Of a DNA stretch of 64,000 bases, positions 35,201 to 42,846 are shown one piece after another. A program made the translations under genes and the position numbers. Source of the DNA: Ideonella_A sakaiensis_A (GTDB lineage Bacteria > Pseudomonadota > Gammaproteobacteria > Burkholderiales > Burkholderiaceae_C); NCBI RefSeq assembly GCF_048320135.1, contig NZ_CP182947.1, forward strand, positions 2,418,001-2,482,000, in the 5' to 3' direction. The notes under the pieces were generated by a model. It searched no databases. It worked only from the letters and a program-made list of their open reading frames with translations, and was not told the origin of the DNA. The stretch's first letter is position 1. Each line of letters begins with the position of its first letter.

Positions 35201-36070
35201 GCGGGCCAGCAGCGTCAGCTCGAGCAGCACCGGGTACAGCTCGGTCATCACGCGGTCGCGCTGGGCGCGGAAATAACGCGGGTGCAGCGCCGACAACTTG
35301 ATCGAGATGCCGGGGCCGTCGATCACGCCGCGGCCGGCCGAGGCCTTGCCGATCGCATGGATCGCCGCCTCGTACGACTTGCGATAACGCTGCGCATCGT
35401 GTTCGGTCAGCGCCGCTTCGCCGAGCATGTCATACGAATAACGGAAGCCCTCGGCCTCGAGCTCGCGGGAGTTGGCCAGCGCCTCGCCAATCGTCTCGCC
35501 GGTGACGAACTGCTCGCCCATCATGCGCATCGCCATGTCGACGCCCTTGCGGATCAGCGGTTCGCCGCCCTTGCCGATCAGCCGCGTCAGCGTGCGCGAC
35601 AGGCCGGCCTCGCTGTGGGTGGCGACCAGCTTGCCGGTCAGCAGCAGGCCCCAGGTCGCGGCATTGACGAAGACCGACGAGCTGCGCCCGGCATGCGCCT
35701 GCCACTGGCCGTTGGCGATCTTGTCGCGGATCAGCGCGTCGCGTGTTGCTGAATCCGGGATGCGCAGCAGCGCCTCGGCCAGGCACATCAGCGCGACGCC
35801 TTCCTGCGACGACAAGGCATATTCCTGCAGCAGGCCCTGCACAAGCCCGGCCCGGCCGCCCGATTTCCTGCGGTTGCGCAAGCGGGTCGCGATCTGCTTG
35901 GCCAGCTCGTTCGCCGCCTTCGCTGTTGCCGGCTCCATCCGCGCCGCATCAAGCAGCGGCGGCATTGCCTCCGGTTCCGGCCGGCGATAGGCGGCGGTGA
36001 TCTGCGCACGCAGCGGCGAGGCATTGCTGGCGGTCGAATCGGCGAACGTCGGGTTGCTGGAGTTGGACAT
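32243..36070 (-). CDS. putA: Proline dehydrogenase / 1-pyrroline-5-carboxylate dehydrogenase, PutA
   Basis: A 1275-residue bifunctional enzyme from ATG 36070. The FAD-dependent PRODH barrel spans about 170-480 (LNIDAEEADRLELSLDLL, VRLVKGAYWDSEIKRAQ, FATHNAHS). The NAD-dependent P5C dehydrogenase spans about 560-1030 with the catalytic Cys851 in SAGQRCSALRVL and AETGGQNAMIVD. A C-terminal domain of about 200 residues follows, as in long PutAs. The N-terminus lacks a ribbon-helix-helix DNA-binding domain, so this PutA should not repress its own gene. It oxidises proline to glutamate at the inner membrane. The divergent Lrp-type gene probably controls it. Confidence 0.95.
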   Translation of the reverse strand: MSNSSNPTFADSTASNASPLRAQITAAYRRPEPEAMPPLLDAARMEPATAKAANELAKQIATRLRNRRKSGGRAGLVQGLLQEYALSSQEGVALMCLAEALLRIPDSATRDALIRDKIANGQWQAHAGRSSSVFVNAATWGLLLTGKLVATHSEAGLSRTLTRLIGKGGEPLIRKGVDMAMRMMGEQFVTGETIGEALANSRELEAEGFRYSYDMLGEAALTEHDAQRYRKSYEAAIHAIGKASAGRGVIDGPGISIKLSALHPRYFRAQRDRVMTELYPVLLELTLLARQYDIGLNIDAEEADRLELSLDLLERLCHEPGLAGWHGIGFVIQAYQKRCPYVIDFVIDLARRSGHRLMVRLVKGAYWDSEIKRAQVDGLDGYPVFTRKAYTDVSYLACARKLLEAPDAVYPQFATHNAHSLAAIYQMADPARWQPGQYEFQCLHGMGEPLYEQVVGPVEDGKLGRPCRIYAPVGTHETLLAYLVRRLLENGANTSFVNRIADRTISIDELVRDPIDTVTQLARREGKAGLPHPSIPLPVKLYGKSRANSAGIDLANEQRLAELDRQLAEDATRQWQAGPLLAAGGETADDDSSWQPALNPSDPADQVGRVREARADEVESALAAAEGFAAEWAATSPASRAKALDAAAAELEAAQPRLIGLLMREAGKTAANAIAEVREAVDFLRFYAQQARSELTPDNHQPLGPVVCISPWNFPLAIFTGQVAAALAAGNTVLAKPAEQTPLVAAEAVRVLHAAGVPRAALQLLPGRGETVGAQLVGDARTMGVMFTGSTEVARILQRSVAGRVDKAGRAITLIAETGGQNAMIVDSSALVEQVVQDILASAFDSAGQRCSALRVLCLQREAADRVIEMLRGAMAELRMGNPGRLSTDVGPVIDAEAKANIVNHIEAMRQKGRRVLQLCHDKSAAADGGYFVAPTLIELNSIAELQREVFGPVLHVVRYERDELEALIDRINATGYGLTLGVHTRIDETIGRVCAMGHCGNIYVNRNMVGAVVGVQPFGGEGLSGTGPKAGGPLYLYRLLSRRPDEAVAEVMTTSDEADDAAPSAKPGMAKAGGASTISPTLRALQQWASRNGRDTLAETCKRFAKASRVGVMRSLPGPTGEHNLYTLLPRNAVLCLTEADLQASESPGADADDQADDRLVQLAAVLAVGSRAVWPAAAENLAEQLPLAVQEVVAIAQDWTFANVEFDAALLHGSEAALRSACQRLAEREGPIVTLQRLAPGDADIALERLLIERSLSVNTAAAGGNASLMAVG

Positions 36071-36084
36071 TGATGGCCTCGATC

Positions 36085-36144
36085 TAGTGAGTTGCTCAAT
36101 AATGCCAAGTTGCTGGACAAATGTTTGTTCGAATTTTCGTCGCC
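36085..36144. promoter_or_regulatory. putA/Lrp-type divergent control region
   Basis: The 74 nt between the two start codons contain a direct repeat AGTTGCT (36090-36096 and 36108-36114, 18 nt apart) and an AT-rich stretch (ACAAATGTTTGTTCGAATTT). Lrp-type regulators bind such spaced AT-rich sites and sense amino acids, so this is a candidate operator. No experimental support is visible. Confidence 0.35.
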
Positions 36145-36642
36145 ATGCCGAACAAATCACTATCAGCCGCTGAACGCCTGACCGATCTCGACCGCATCGA
36201 CCTGCGCATCCTGAAAGCGCTGCAGCAGGACGGCCGGATCACCAACCTGAAGCTGGCCGAAAGCATCGGCCTGTCGGCGACCGCGGTGCTGGCGCGGGTG
36301 CAACGGCTGACCCGCGACGCCTACATCCTCGGCTACGAGGCGCGGCTGAACCCGCAGCAGCTCGGCGCCGGCATGCTGGTGTTCGTCGAGGTGATGCTCG
36401 ACCGCACGACACCGAACGTGTTCGAGGAATTCAAGGTCGCGGTGCAGCTGCAGCCGGCCATCCTCGAATGCCACATGGTCGCCGGCGGCTTCGACTACCT
36501 GCTGAAGACTCGCAGCGCCGACATGGAGGATTACCGCCGCTTCGCCGGCACCGTGTTGTGGCAACTGCCCGGCGTTCGCGAGACGCGCACCTATGCGGTG
36601 ATGGAGGAGGTGAAGAATTCGACGCAGCTGCATTTGCCTTGA
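36145..36642 (+). CDS. Lrp/AsnC-family regulator, probable proline-responsive activator of putA
   Basis: A 165-residue regulator from ATG 36145 (MPNKSLSAAERLTDLDRID); an ATG 8 codons upstream is possible. The N-terminal winged helix-turn-helix has LKALQQDGRITNLKLAESIGLSATAVLARVQRL, and the ligand-binding RAM domain follows (MLVFVEVMLDRTTPNVFEEF, VAGGFDYLLKTRSADMEDY). It is divergently arranged with putA, and family members in this position (PutR, BkdR type) activate proline catabolism in response to proline. Ligand and target are inferred from position. REPIN-like sequence lies just downstream. Confidence 0.9.
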   Translation: MPNKSLSAAERLTDLDRIDLRILKALQQDGRITNLKLAESIGLSATAVLARVQRLTRDAYILGYEARLNPQQLGAGMLVFVEVMLDRTTPNVFEEFKVAVQLQPAILECHMVAGGFDYLLKTRSADMEDYRRFAGTVLWQLPGVRETRTYAVMEEVKNSTQLHLP

Positions 36643-36708
36643 GCGCCGGCCGCGCATCGGCGCGAAAGCTTGCATGTCTGCAGGAGCGGCTCGATCGGTG
36701 GCATTGCT

Positions 36709-36778
36709 GTGGGAGGGGCTTTAGCCCCGATTTCTTTGCATGCCACCGGCGCCAATCGGGGCTGAAGCCCCTCCCACA
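36709..36778. repeat. REPIN-like palindromic pair 1
   Basis: Two inverted copies of the GTGGGAGGGGCT...AGCCCCGATT element (36709 onwards, and its reverse ending near 36778), separated by about 20 nt with TGCATGCCACC. It sits in the 174-nt gap between the Lrp-type gene and the DUF2788 gene. The first copy reads TTTAGCC rather than TTCAGCC. Confidence 0.9.
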
Positions 36779-36816
36779 AAGCGCGCCGCGATTTCTTCGC
36801 ATGCCCCCAATGGCGA

Positions 36817-37023
36817 TCACCGCAAGAAATATTTGATCAGCCCCTTCGCGGCAAAGCCGAGCAATCCGAAGCCCAGCACCAGCAGCAGCACGAAGGTGCC
36901 GAAGCGGCCGGCCTTTGATTCGCGCGCGAGCTGCACGATGATGAAGACCATGTACAGCATGAAGGCGCCGACACCGAAGGTCAGCCCGAACTGGGCGATC
37001 TGCTCCTCGTTGTAGCCGAACAT
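36817..37023 (-). CDS. DUF2788 small membrane protein
   Basis: A 68-residue protein starting MFGYNEEQIAQFGLTFGVGAF, matching DUF2788 in length and pattern. Two hydrophobic helices are visible (about 13-32 and 44-62), joined by a charged loop with ESKAGRFGTF. Function unknown. Its ATG overlaps the stop of the DUF2189 gene by one base (TGATG), so the pair is translationally coupled, which suggests a joint role in the membrane. It is the last gene before a REPIN-like palindrome. Confidence 0.8.
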   Translation of the reverse strand: MFGYNEEQIAQFGLTFGVGAFMLYMVFIIVQLARESKAGRFGTFVLLLVLGFGLLGFAAKGLIKYFLR

Positions 37024-37817
37024 CAGGCGGCCCTCGCGCCGTCGTCGGGGCCGACGAGGTCGCGGTAGGCATGCCAGCTGGCGTGCGCCAGCCACGGCAG
37101 CAGCACGATCAGGCCGAGCATCAGGCTGGCCATGCCGAGCATCGTCAATGCAAGGATCAGCGTCGCCCACAGTGCCAGTGCGACCGGGCTTGCCAGCGTT
37201 GCGGCAACACTGGTTGCCACCGCGTCGAGCACGCTGTCGCCACGATCGAGCAGCAACGGGATCGCGACCACGCTGGAGACGAAGATCGGCGCGGCAAGGA
37301 TCGCGCCGAGCACCAGCCAGGCCTCGAACAGATGGCGATCGTCGTCGGCCAGCACGACGACGCGCAGGAAGTCGGCCGGGCTGTTGACCACCGAGCCGGC
37401 GAATGTCGTGATCAGCGCCGCCGAGGTCAGCACCCAGCCGGTGCCGGCCAGCGCCAGCAGCAGACCGAAGATCACCAGCCGCGAATCGCGCGGGCGCCAG
37501 GCGGCAAATGCCGTCGCCAGATCCGGCCGCTGGCCGAGCTCCAGGCTGCGGCTGATCGCATAGAGGCCGGTGGCGACCAGCGGCGCGACGATCAGAAAGC
37601 CGCTGAATGCGCCGGCCAACAGCCAGAAGCTGTCGCCGGCGAGCAGCAGCAGGGCGCCGCCGAAGACGACGGCAGCCAGTCCATGCAGCAGGCCCGGCAG
37701 CGGGCAGCGCATCAGATCGGCCCAACCCAGGCGCAACCAGTGCAGCGGGCGCGCCGGCGACACGGCGCGGACTTGCGGGCGGCGGTCGCGGCCTTCGGAA
37801 ACAGGTTCTGGTCTCAC
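37023..37817 (-). CDS. DUF2189 integral membrane protein
   Basis: A 264-residue protein with about six membrane helices beginning near residue 40 (LHGLAAVVFGGALLLLAGDSFWLLAGAFSGFLIVAPLVATGLYAISR). The segment WADLMRCPLPGLLHG and the repeated helical halves match DUF2189, whose function is unknown. The N-terminal 25 residues are basic and presumably cytoplasmic. It precedes DUF2788 with overlapping codons. Divergent from the penicillin-binding protein gene, 172 nt away; that gap holds no gene I can support. Confidence 0.8.
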   Translation of the reverse strand: MRPEPVSEGRDRRPQVRAVSPARPLHWLRLGWADLMRCPLPGLLHGLAAVVFGGALLLLAGDSFWLLAGAFSGFLIVAPLVATGLYAISRSLELGQRPDLATAFAAWRPRDSRLVIFGLLLALAGTGWVLTSAALITTFAGSVVNSPADFLRVVVLADDDRHLFEAWLVLGAILAAPIFVSSVVAIPLLLDRGDSVLDAVATSVAATLASPVALALWATLILALTMLGMASLMLGLIVLLPWLAHASWHAYRDLVGPDDGARAA

Positions 37818-37989
37818 ACACCATTGTCGACAGCGGCCCGGGATCGGGCTTGATCTCCATCAAGCCGGTCGAGTCGGCTCACCGGCCGGTCGAGTGCCGT
37901 GTAGTCCTCGGCTGACCGACGGTCGCGCCGTCGCCCGAGCGACAAGCGGCGAACATCGATCGAGGATTGACTGACGATTCAAACCCCTC

Positions 37990-40731
37990 TTGTCAGCCGT
38001 GCCAGCAACCGATTTTCCGCCGCCGTCGAACCCGCAACCGCCTGCCGGAAAGCGCCAACGCGACCCGTGGATCGGTCGCGCATTTGCCACCGTCGGCCTG
38101 GTGATGCTGACCGGCACCGCTGCGCTCGGCACCTGGCTGTGGTTCGAGACGCCCGACGTGCGCGCGGTCGAAACCCGGGTCACCGCCAAACCGAGCCGCA
38201 TCGTCTCGTCCGACGGTGTGGTTCTCGATTCGATCGGCGCCAACCAGCACCGGCCGGTGGCGCTCGACAAGGTCTCGCCGGCCATCGTCCACGCCTTGCT
38301 CGCAACCGAGGATCGCCGCTTCCACGAACACGGCGCCGTCGATCTGCGGCGGATGGTCGCCGCAGTCGGTTATTCACTGCAGGGTGATGTGCAGGGCGCA
38401 TCGACGCTGACCCAGCAGCTCGCCCGCAACCTGTTCCCGGAGCGTGTCGGCAACGACCGGACGGTGCTGCGCAAGCTGCGCGAGATCGTCGTCGCAATGA
38501 AGATCGAGCGCGCGTACAGCAAGGAGCAGATCCTGACGATGTACCTGAACCAGGTGCCGTATCTGTACGACGTGGTCGGTGTCGAGATGGCCGCACGCAC
38601 CTATTTCTCGAAGCCGGCGTCGGAAATCGAGCCGCACGAGGCGGCGCTGCTGGTCGCGATGCTGAAGGGGCCGAACTATTACGATCCGGGCCGGCAGCCG
38701 GAACGCGCCCGTGAGCGACGCAACCTCGTGCTGCGGCTGATGGCGCGCGAAGGGTTTCTCGACCAGGCCAGCCACGACGAAGCGCGTGCGCGGCCACTCG
38801 ATGTGCGCCTTTCGCGCCACGACACCTCGCCGCCGCTGGCGCCGCATTTCGTGCGGCTGGTGAAGAAACAGGTGGTGGATTGGGCCGCGGCGCGCGGCCT
38901 CGATCCGAAACGCGACGGGCTGACGATCCATGTCGGCCTCGACAGCCGGCTGCAGAAACTGGCCGAACAGGCCGTCGAACGACAGGGCGAACTGCTGCAG
39001 TCGGTGGCGGCCAGCGAATGGTCGAATGCCACGTTGCGCGCCGGCCCGCCGGCCAAAGGCACAAAAGTGCGCGAATTTGCCTACTTCTGGCAGACCAATC
39101 CGGCCTTGCGCGCCGAAGTGGCGCGCCAGACGGCAGCCTACCGCGAGGCGCGCGAAGGCGGTGCCGACGATTCCGCTGCGCTGCGCGCCGCCGAGCGCGA
39201 TCCCGAGTTGCCGAAGCTGCTCGCCGCGAAGACGCGGCTCGAGGCCGGCTTCATCGCGCTCGATCCACGCAGCGGCCGCGTGCTCACCTGGGTCGGCAGC
39301 CGCGACTGGCAACACGACCGCTTCGACCACGTCGCGCAGGCGCGGCGCCAGCCCGGCTCGACCTTCAAGCCCTTCGTCTACGGCGCCGCACTGGCCGCCG
39401 GCATTCCGCAGTACCGCATCTTTGTCGACGCGCCGGTGACGTTGATGACCGCAGACGGCCAGGCCTGGCGGCCCGGCGACGTCGGCGGCTCGAGCGGCCA
39501 GCCGATGCTGATGCGCACCGGCCTGTCGCGCTCGCGCAATACGATCACCGCACAGGTGATGCAGCAGGTCGGCCCGCAGGCGGTCGCGCGTTTTGCGAAG
39601 CAGCTCGGCGTCGAGCAGTCTCCGCTCGATCCGGTGCTGTCGCTCGCGCTCGGCACCAGCCCGGTCACGCTGCTGGAAATGGCCGGTGCCTATGGCAGTT
39701 TCGCGTCGCTCGGCATCCGCCGCGACCCGGTGCTGATCGAACGAATCGACGACAGCGAAGGCCGCATGCTCGCGAGCTTCGGCAGTTCGCCGCGGCGGGT
39801 GCTCGAGCCCGACCAGGCGGCGCTGCTGGTCGATATCCTGCGTGAAGCGGTCGAAAGCGGCACCGGCACGCAGCTGCGCAGCCGCTTCGGCCTGCAGGCC
39901 GACATCGCCGGCAAGACCGGCACGACGCAGCGCAACTCGGACGGCTGGTTTCTGTCGCTGCAGCCCGAACTCGTCGTCGGCGCCTGGGTCGGCTTCAACG
40001 ACCAGCGCGTGACGATGCGCAGCAACCGCTGGGGGCAGGGCGGGCACAGTGCCTTGCTGCTGGTCGGCGATTTCCTGCGCGAAGGCGCGAAGGACAAGCT
40101 GATCGACATGGAGGCGCGTTTTCCGACCGTGCAGCGGCCGGCGCCGCCGGTGATCTGGACCCAGGATCCGGTCGAGCAGGAAGGGCTGACATGGGACAGC
40201 GTCGCTTCCGCCGACGGCAGCTCTGATGGCCCGCCGAGCCTGCCGGTACGGTCGGAGCGGTTCCGCTTCGACGAGCCGTCGCCATCGGTTGCGGTTGCGG
40301 CGATGCCCGAGCCGCCACCGCCGATCCGGCCGCGTCCGGCACCTGTTGCTGCCCCGCAGGTGGTGATCGAGCCGGTCGTCGCGCCACCGGTGCCGATTCC
40401 GGTCGAACCGGCAACGCCGCGCGTCGTTGCGCAGCCGGTCGAACGGGTGACGCCGCCGCCGCCGACGCCGCTGCCCGTCCCGCGACCGATCGAAGTGCCG
40501 GCGCCGCCGGTGTGGACGCAACCGGTCGAGCGCCCGCCGCAACCGGTGGCGGTGGTCGATCGGCCGTCGGCCGTGCCGGTCGGAAGGTCGATCGGTCAAC
40601 CGGTTGGCCAGCCTGTCGAGCGGCCGGTACCGGCGCCGCTAGGCCGCCCGATCATCGCGCCGCCGTCCGCCGACGTCCTGCCGCCGACCGGCGTGCCGAT
40701 CGGTACGCCCTACGAACGCGACCAGCGTTGA
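37990..40731 (+). CDS. Class A penicillin-binding protein (glycosyltransferase/transpeptidase) with a Pro-rich tail
   Basis: The 913-residue frame begins with a TTG at 37990; a GTG at 37999 is another possible start. One membrane helix (about 28-48) anchors it. The GT51 domain has ALLATEDRRFHEHGAVD with catalytic Glu107 and GASTLTQQLARNLF. The transpeptidase has STFK at 457-460 (PGSTFKPF), SRN at 515-517 and KTGT at 642. It polymerises and cross-links peptidoglycan on the periplasmic side. After about residue 770 a tail of some 140 residues is rich in Pro, Val and QPVERP-like repeats, unusual for the family. No operon partner is obvious except topB-like topoisomerase 16 nt downstream. Confidence 0.88.
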   Translation: MSAVPATDFPPPSNPQPPAGKRQRDPWIGRAFATVGLVMLTGTAALGTWLWFETPDVRAVETRVTAKPSRIVSSDGVVLDSIGANQHRPVALDKVSPAIVHALLATEDRRFHEHGAVDLRRMVAAVGYSLQGDVQGASTLTQQLARNLFPERVGNDRTVLRKLREIVVAMKIERAYSKEQILTMYLNQVPYLYDVVGVEMAARTYFSKPASEIEPHEAALLVAMLKGPNYYDPGRQPERARERRNLVLRLMAREGFLDQASHDEARARPLDVRLSRHDTSPPLAPHFVRLVKKQVVDWAAARGLDPKRDGLTIHVGLDSRLQKLAEQAVERQGELLQSVAASEWSNATLRAGPPAKGTKVREFAYFWQTNPALRAEVARQTAAYREAREGGADDSAALRAAERDPELPKLLAAKTRLEAGFIALDPRSGRVLTWVGSRDWQHDRFDHVAQARRQPGSTFKPFVYGAALAAGIPQYRIFVDAPVTLMTADGQAWRPGDVGGSSGQPMLMRTGLSRSRNTITAQVMQQVGPQAVARFAKQLGVEQSPLDPVLSLALGTSPVTLLEMAGAYGSFASLGIRRDPVLIERIDDSEGRMLASFGSSPRRVLEPDQAALLVDILREAVESGTGTQLRSRFGLQADIAGKTGTTQRNSDGWFLSLQPELVVGAWVGFNDQRVTMRSNRWGQGGHSALLLVGDFLREGAKDKLIDMEARFPTVQRPAPPVIWTQDPVEQEGLTWDSVASADGSSDGPPSLPVRSERFRFDEPSPSVAVAAMPEPPPPIRPRPAPVAAPQVVIEPVVAPPVPIPVEPATPRVVAQPVERVTPPPPTPLPVPRPIEVPAPPVWTQPVERPPQPVAVVDRPSAVPVGRSIGQPVGQPVERPVPAPLGRPIIAPPSADVLPPTGVPIGTPYERDQR

Positions 40732-40747
40732 CCGACGGAGACAGCGG

Positions 40748-41926
40748 ATGGACAAGGAATCTGTCGACAGCTCACCCAGCGCCGCCAACGACGGCGTGAC
40801 CGACTCGGTCGACGCCGCGGAAGCGGCCGGCTTGCGGTATGTCAGCGACGAACGCCCGGGAATCTCGCGGCGACGCAGCGGCAGCGGCTTCAGCTACCGG
40901 CGTGCCAACGGGCAGCCGGTCGACGACGATGCGACGCTTGCGCGCATCCGCAAGCTGGCGATCCCGCCGGCGTGGACCGAGGTGTGGATCTGCCCGCATG
41001 CCAACGGCCACCTGCAGGCGACCGGTCGCGATGCCCGCGGGCGCAAGCAATACCGTTACCACGAACGTTTCCGCGAAGTCCGTGAAAGCACGAAATACGA
41101 ACACATGCTCGAATTTGCGCGCTCGTTGCCGGCGCTGCGCGCACGCGTCGCGAAGGACATGGCCAGGCGCGGCCTGCCGCGCGAGAAGGTGCTCGCGACG
41201 ATCGTCCATCTGCTGGAGACGACGCTGATCCGCGTCGGCAACGACGACTACGCGCGCAGCAACCGCAGTTATGGCCTGACGACGCTGCGCCATTCGCACG
41301 TCAAGGTCGACGGCTCCGAACTGCGCTTCCAGTTCAAGGGCAAGAGCGGCAAACTCTGGAAACTGCGGATCGGCAACCGGCGCGTCGCGAAGATCGTCCG
41401 CGCATGCCAGGAGCTGCCCGGCCAGGAACTGTTCCAGTATCTCGATGAAGACGGCGAAGTCCGCGATGTCGGCTCGGCAGAGGTCAACGACTATCTGCGC
41501 GAGATCACCGGCAGCGACATCACCGCAAAGGATTTCCGCACCTGGGCCGGCACCGTGATGGCCGCACTCGCACTGCAGGAGTTCGAGCGTTTCGACAGCG
41601 AAGCGGCAGCGAAGAAGAACCTGCGCGATGCGATCGAACGCGTCGCCGCGCGGCTCGGCAATACGCCGACGATCTGCCGCAAATGCTATGTCCATCCCGA
41701 GATCCTGTCGGCGTATGCCGATGGCGAACTGTTGCTCGAGATGCGCGACGAGGTGCGAGCCGAACTGCGCGACGACCTGCCGCAGCTGTCGCCCGAGGAG
41801 GCGGCGGTGCTGTCGCTGCTGCAGGCGCGTCTGAACCGCACGCTCGAAGACAATCTGAAAGCCAGTCTCGCCGCCGCGCGGCGGCGGACTTCGCGCCGCA
41901 GCACCGAAACGCGCGCCAGCCTCTGA
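40748..41926 (+). CDS. DNA topoisomerase IB
   Basis: A 392-residue eukaryotic-type (type IB) topoisomerase. It has LRYVSDERPGISRRRSGSGFSY at the N-terminus, IPPAWTEVWICPHANGHLQATGRDARGRKQYRYH, the RVGNDDYARSNRSYGLTTLR catalytic-Arg region, and CRKCYVHPEI with catalytic Tyr314. It relaxes supercoils by a 3'-phosphotyrosine intermediate. The start at 40748 has a GGAG site. The last 30 residues are Arg-rich, probably DNA-binding. Such enzymes are scattered in bacteria and often spread horizontally, but base use here is like the neighbours. Confidence 0.93.
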   Translation: MDKESVDSSPSAANDGVTDSVDAAEAAGLRYVSDERPGISRRRSGSGFSYRRANGQPVDDDATLARIRKLAIPPAWTEVWICPHANGHLQATGRDARGRKQYRYHERFREVRESTKYEHMLEFARSLPALRARVAKDMARRGLPREKVLATIVHLLETTLIRVGNDDYARSNRSYGLTTLRHSHVKVDGSELRFQFKGKSGKLWKLRIGNRRVAKIVRACQELPGQELFQYLDEDGEVRDVGSAEVNDYLREITGSDITAKDFRTWAGTVMAALALQEFERFDSEAAAKKNLRDAIERVAARLGNTPTICRKCYVHPEILSAYADGELLLEMRDEVRAELRDDLPQLSPEEAAVLSLLQARLNRTLEDNLKASLAAARRRTSRRSTETRASL

Positions 41927-41935
41927 CCACCCGCG

Positions 41936-42511
41936 TCAACGCGCGCCGGCAGCGCGCAGGATGCGCGCGACCTCTGGCTGGCCGCGCCGCTCGGCATGCT
42001 GCAGCGGCCTGGTGCCATCGCGATCGGGCCGGTTCACATCGCTGCCGGCGTCGACCAGCAGCCTGACGATTTCGCGGTGCGCAGGGCCATCCTCACCGAG
42101 GGCGATCGCTTCCTGCAGCGCGGTCCAGCCGAGCTGGTTCACATGGTGCACGTCGATCACGGTTGCGAGCAGCACGCGGACCGTCTCGACATGCCCCCGG
42201 TATGCCGGGCCCATCAATGCGGTGCTGCCGAAGCGGTTCAGCGCCTTCAGGTCGGCACCGGCGGCAATTGCCGCACGCACCAGTTCAGCATGCCCATTGC
42301 GGGCGGCAAGCAGGAATGCCGAATTCTGCTGCGCATCGCGGGCATTGACGTCCGCACCTCGCTCGAGCAGCGCGCGGAAGCCGGCAAGGTCGTTGCGTTG
42401 CGCAGCCAGCCGCAGTTCGGCATCGATCGGCCGTTCCGCTGCCGTTGCACGACCGAACACAAGCGCCGCGACGGCGCCGAGCAGCGCCCGGCGAGAGGTC
42501 AACGTAAACAT
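41936..42511 (-). CDS. Ankyrin-repeat protein, exported
   Basis: A 191-residue protein from ATG 42511. The N-terminus SRRALLGAVAALVFGRATA has a basic start, hydrophobic core and AxA-like cleavage site, so it is probably exported; the twin Arg followed by a short core fits either Sec or Tat. Four or five ankyrin repeats follow (for example DLAGFRALLERGADVNARD, GHVETVRVLLATVIDV, GTRPLQHAERRGQPEVARIL). Ankyrin domains bind other proteins; the partner is unknown. Converges with topoisomerase IB and is divergent from the small membrane protein gene. Confidence 0.85.
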   Translation of the reverse strand: MFTLTSRRALLGAVAALVFGRATAAERPIDAELRLAAQRNDLAGFRALLERGADVNARDAQQNSAFLLAARNGHAELVRAAIAAGADLKALNRFGSTALMGPAYRGHVETVRVLLATVIDVHHVNQLGWTALQEAIALGEDGPAHREIVRLLVDAGSDVNRPDRDGTRPLQHAERRGQPEVARILRAAGAR

Positions 42512-42619
42512 GACAGACCAGTAACGTCTTGTCGCATTGTGCTGGCGTTGCCGCGCAATGAAGCCTAGAGTGGGTTCGAGCCGCTCCGACCATGCGGTGC
42601 GGCCCGAAAGGAGCCCGTC

Positions 42620-42811
42620 ATGATTGATCGGACCTTCATGCTTGCGTTGACTTTCCTGATGCTGCTGGGCAGCCTGATCGCATTTACCGCAGACATCGTG
42701 TCGCCCCGTCATGCGAACCAACGCGGCGACGTGGTGCTGAATCTGCCGCGCGTCGTGATCACCGGCGATGTGACGACCGCTGATCGGCCCGTTGCGGCAA
42801 GGTTTGCTTGA
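42620..42811 (+). CDS. Small single-pass membrane protein (63 residues)
   Basis: A 63-residue protein starting MIDRTFMLALTFLMLLGSLI with one N-terminal membrane helix and a short polar tail. A strong AAAGGAG site lies 6 nt upstream of the ATG, the best argument that the gene is real. It lies between the ankyrin gene and the isoaspartyl peptidase gene. I do not recognise it. It could be an inner-membrane peptide, or the helix could be a signal sequence. No operon partner. Confidence 0.6.
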   Translation: MIDRTFMLALTFLMLLGSLIAFTADIVSPRHANQRGDVVLNLPRVVITGDVTTADRPVAARFA

Positions 42812-42846
42812 GCGCCGCGGTCCACGCACTGAGCGCCCCCGGCGGC

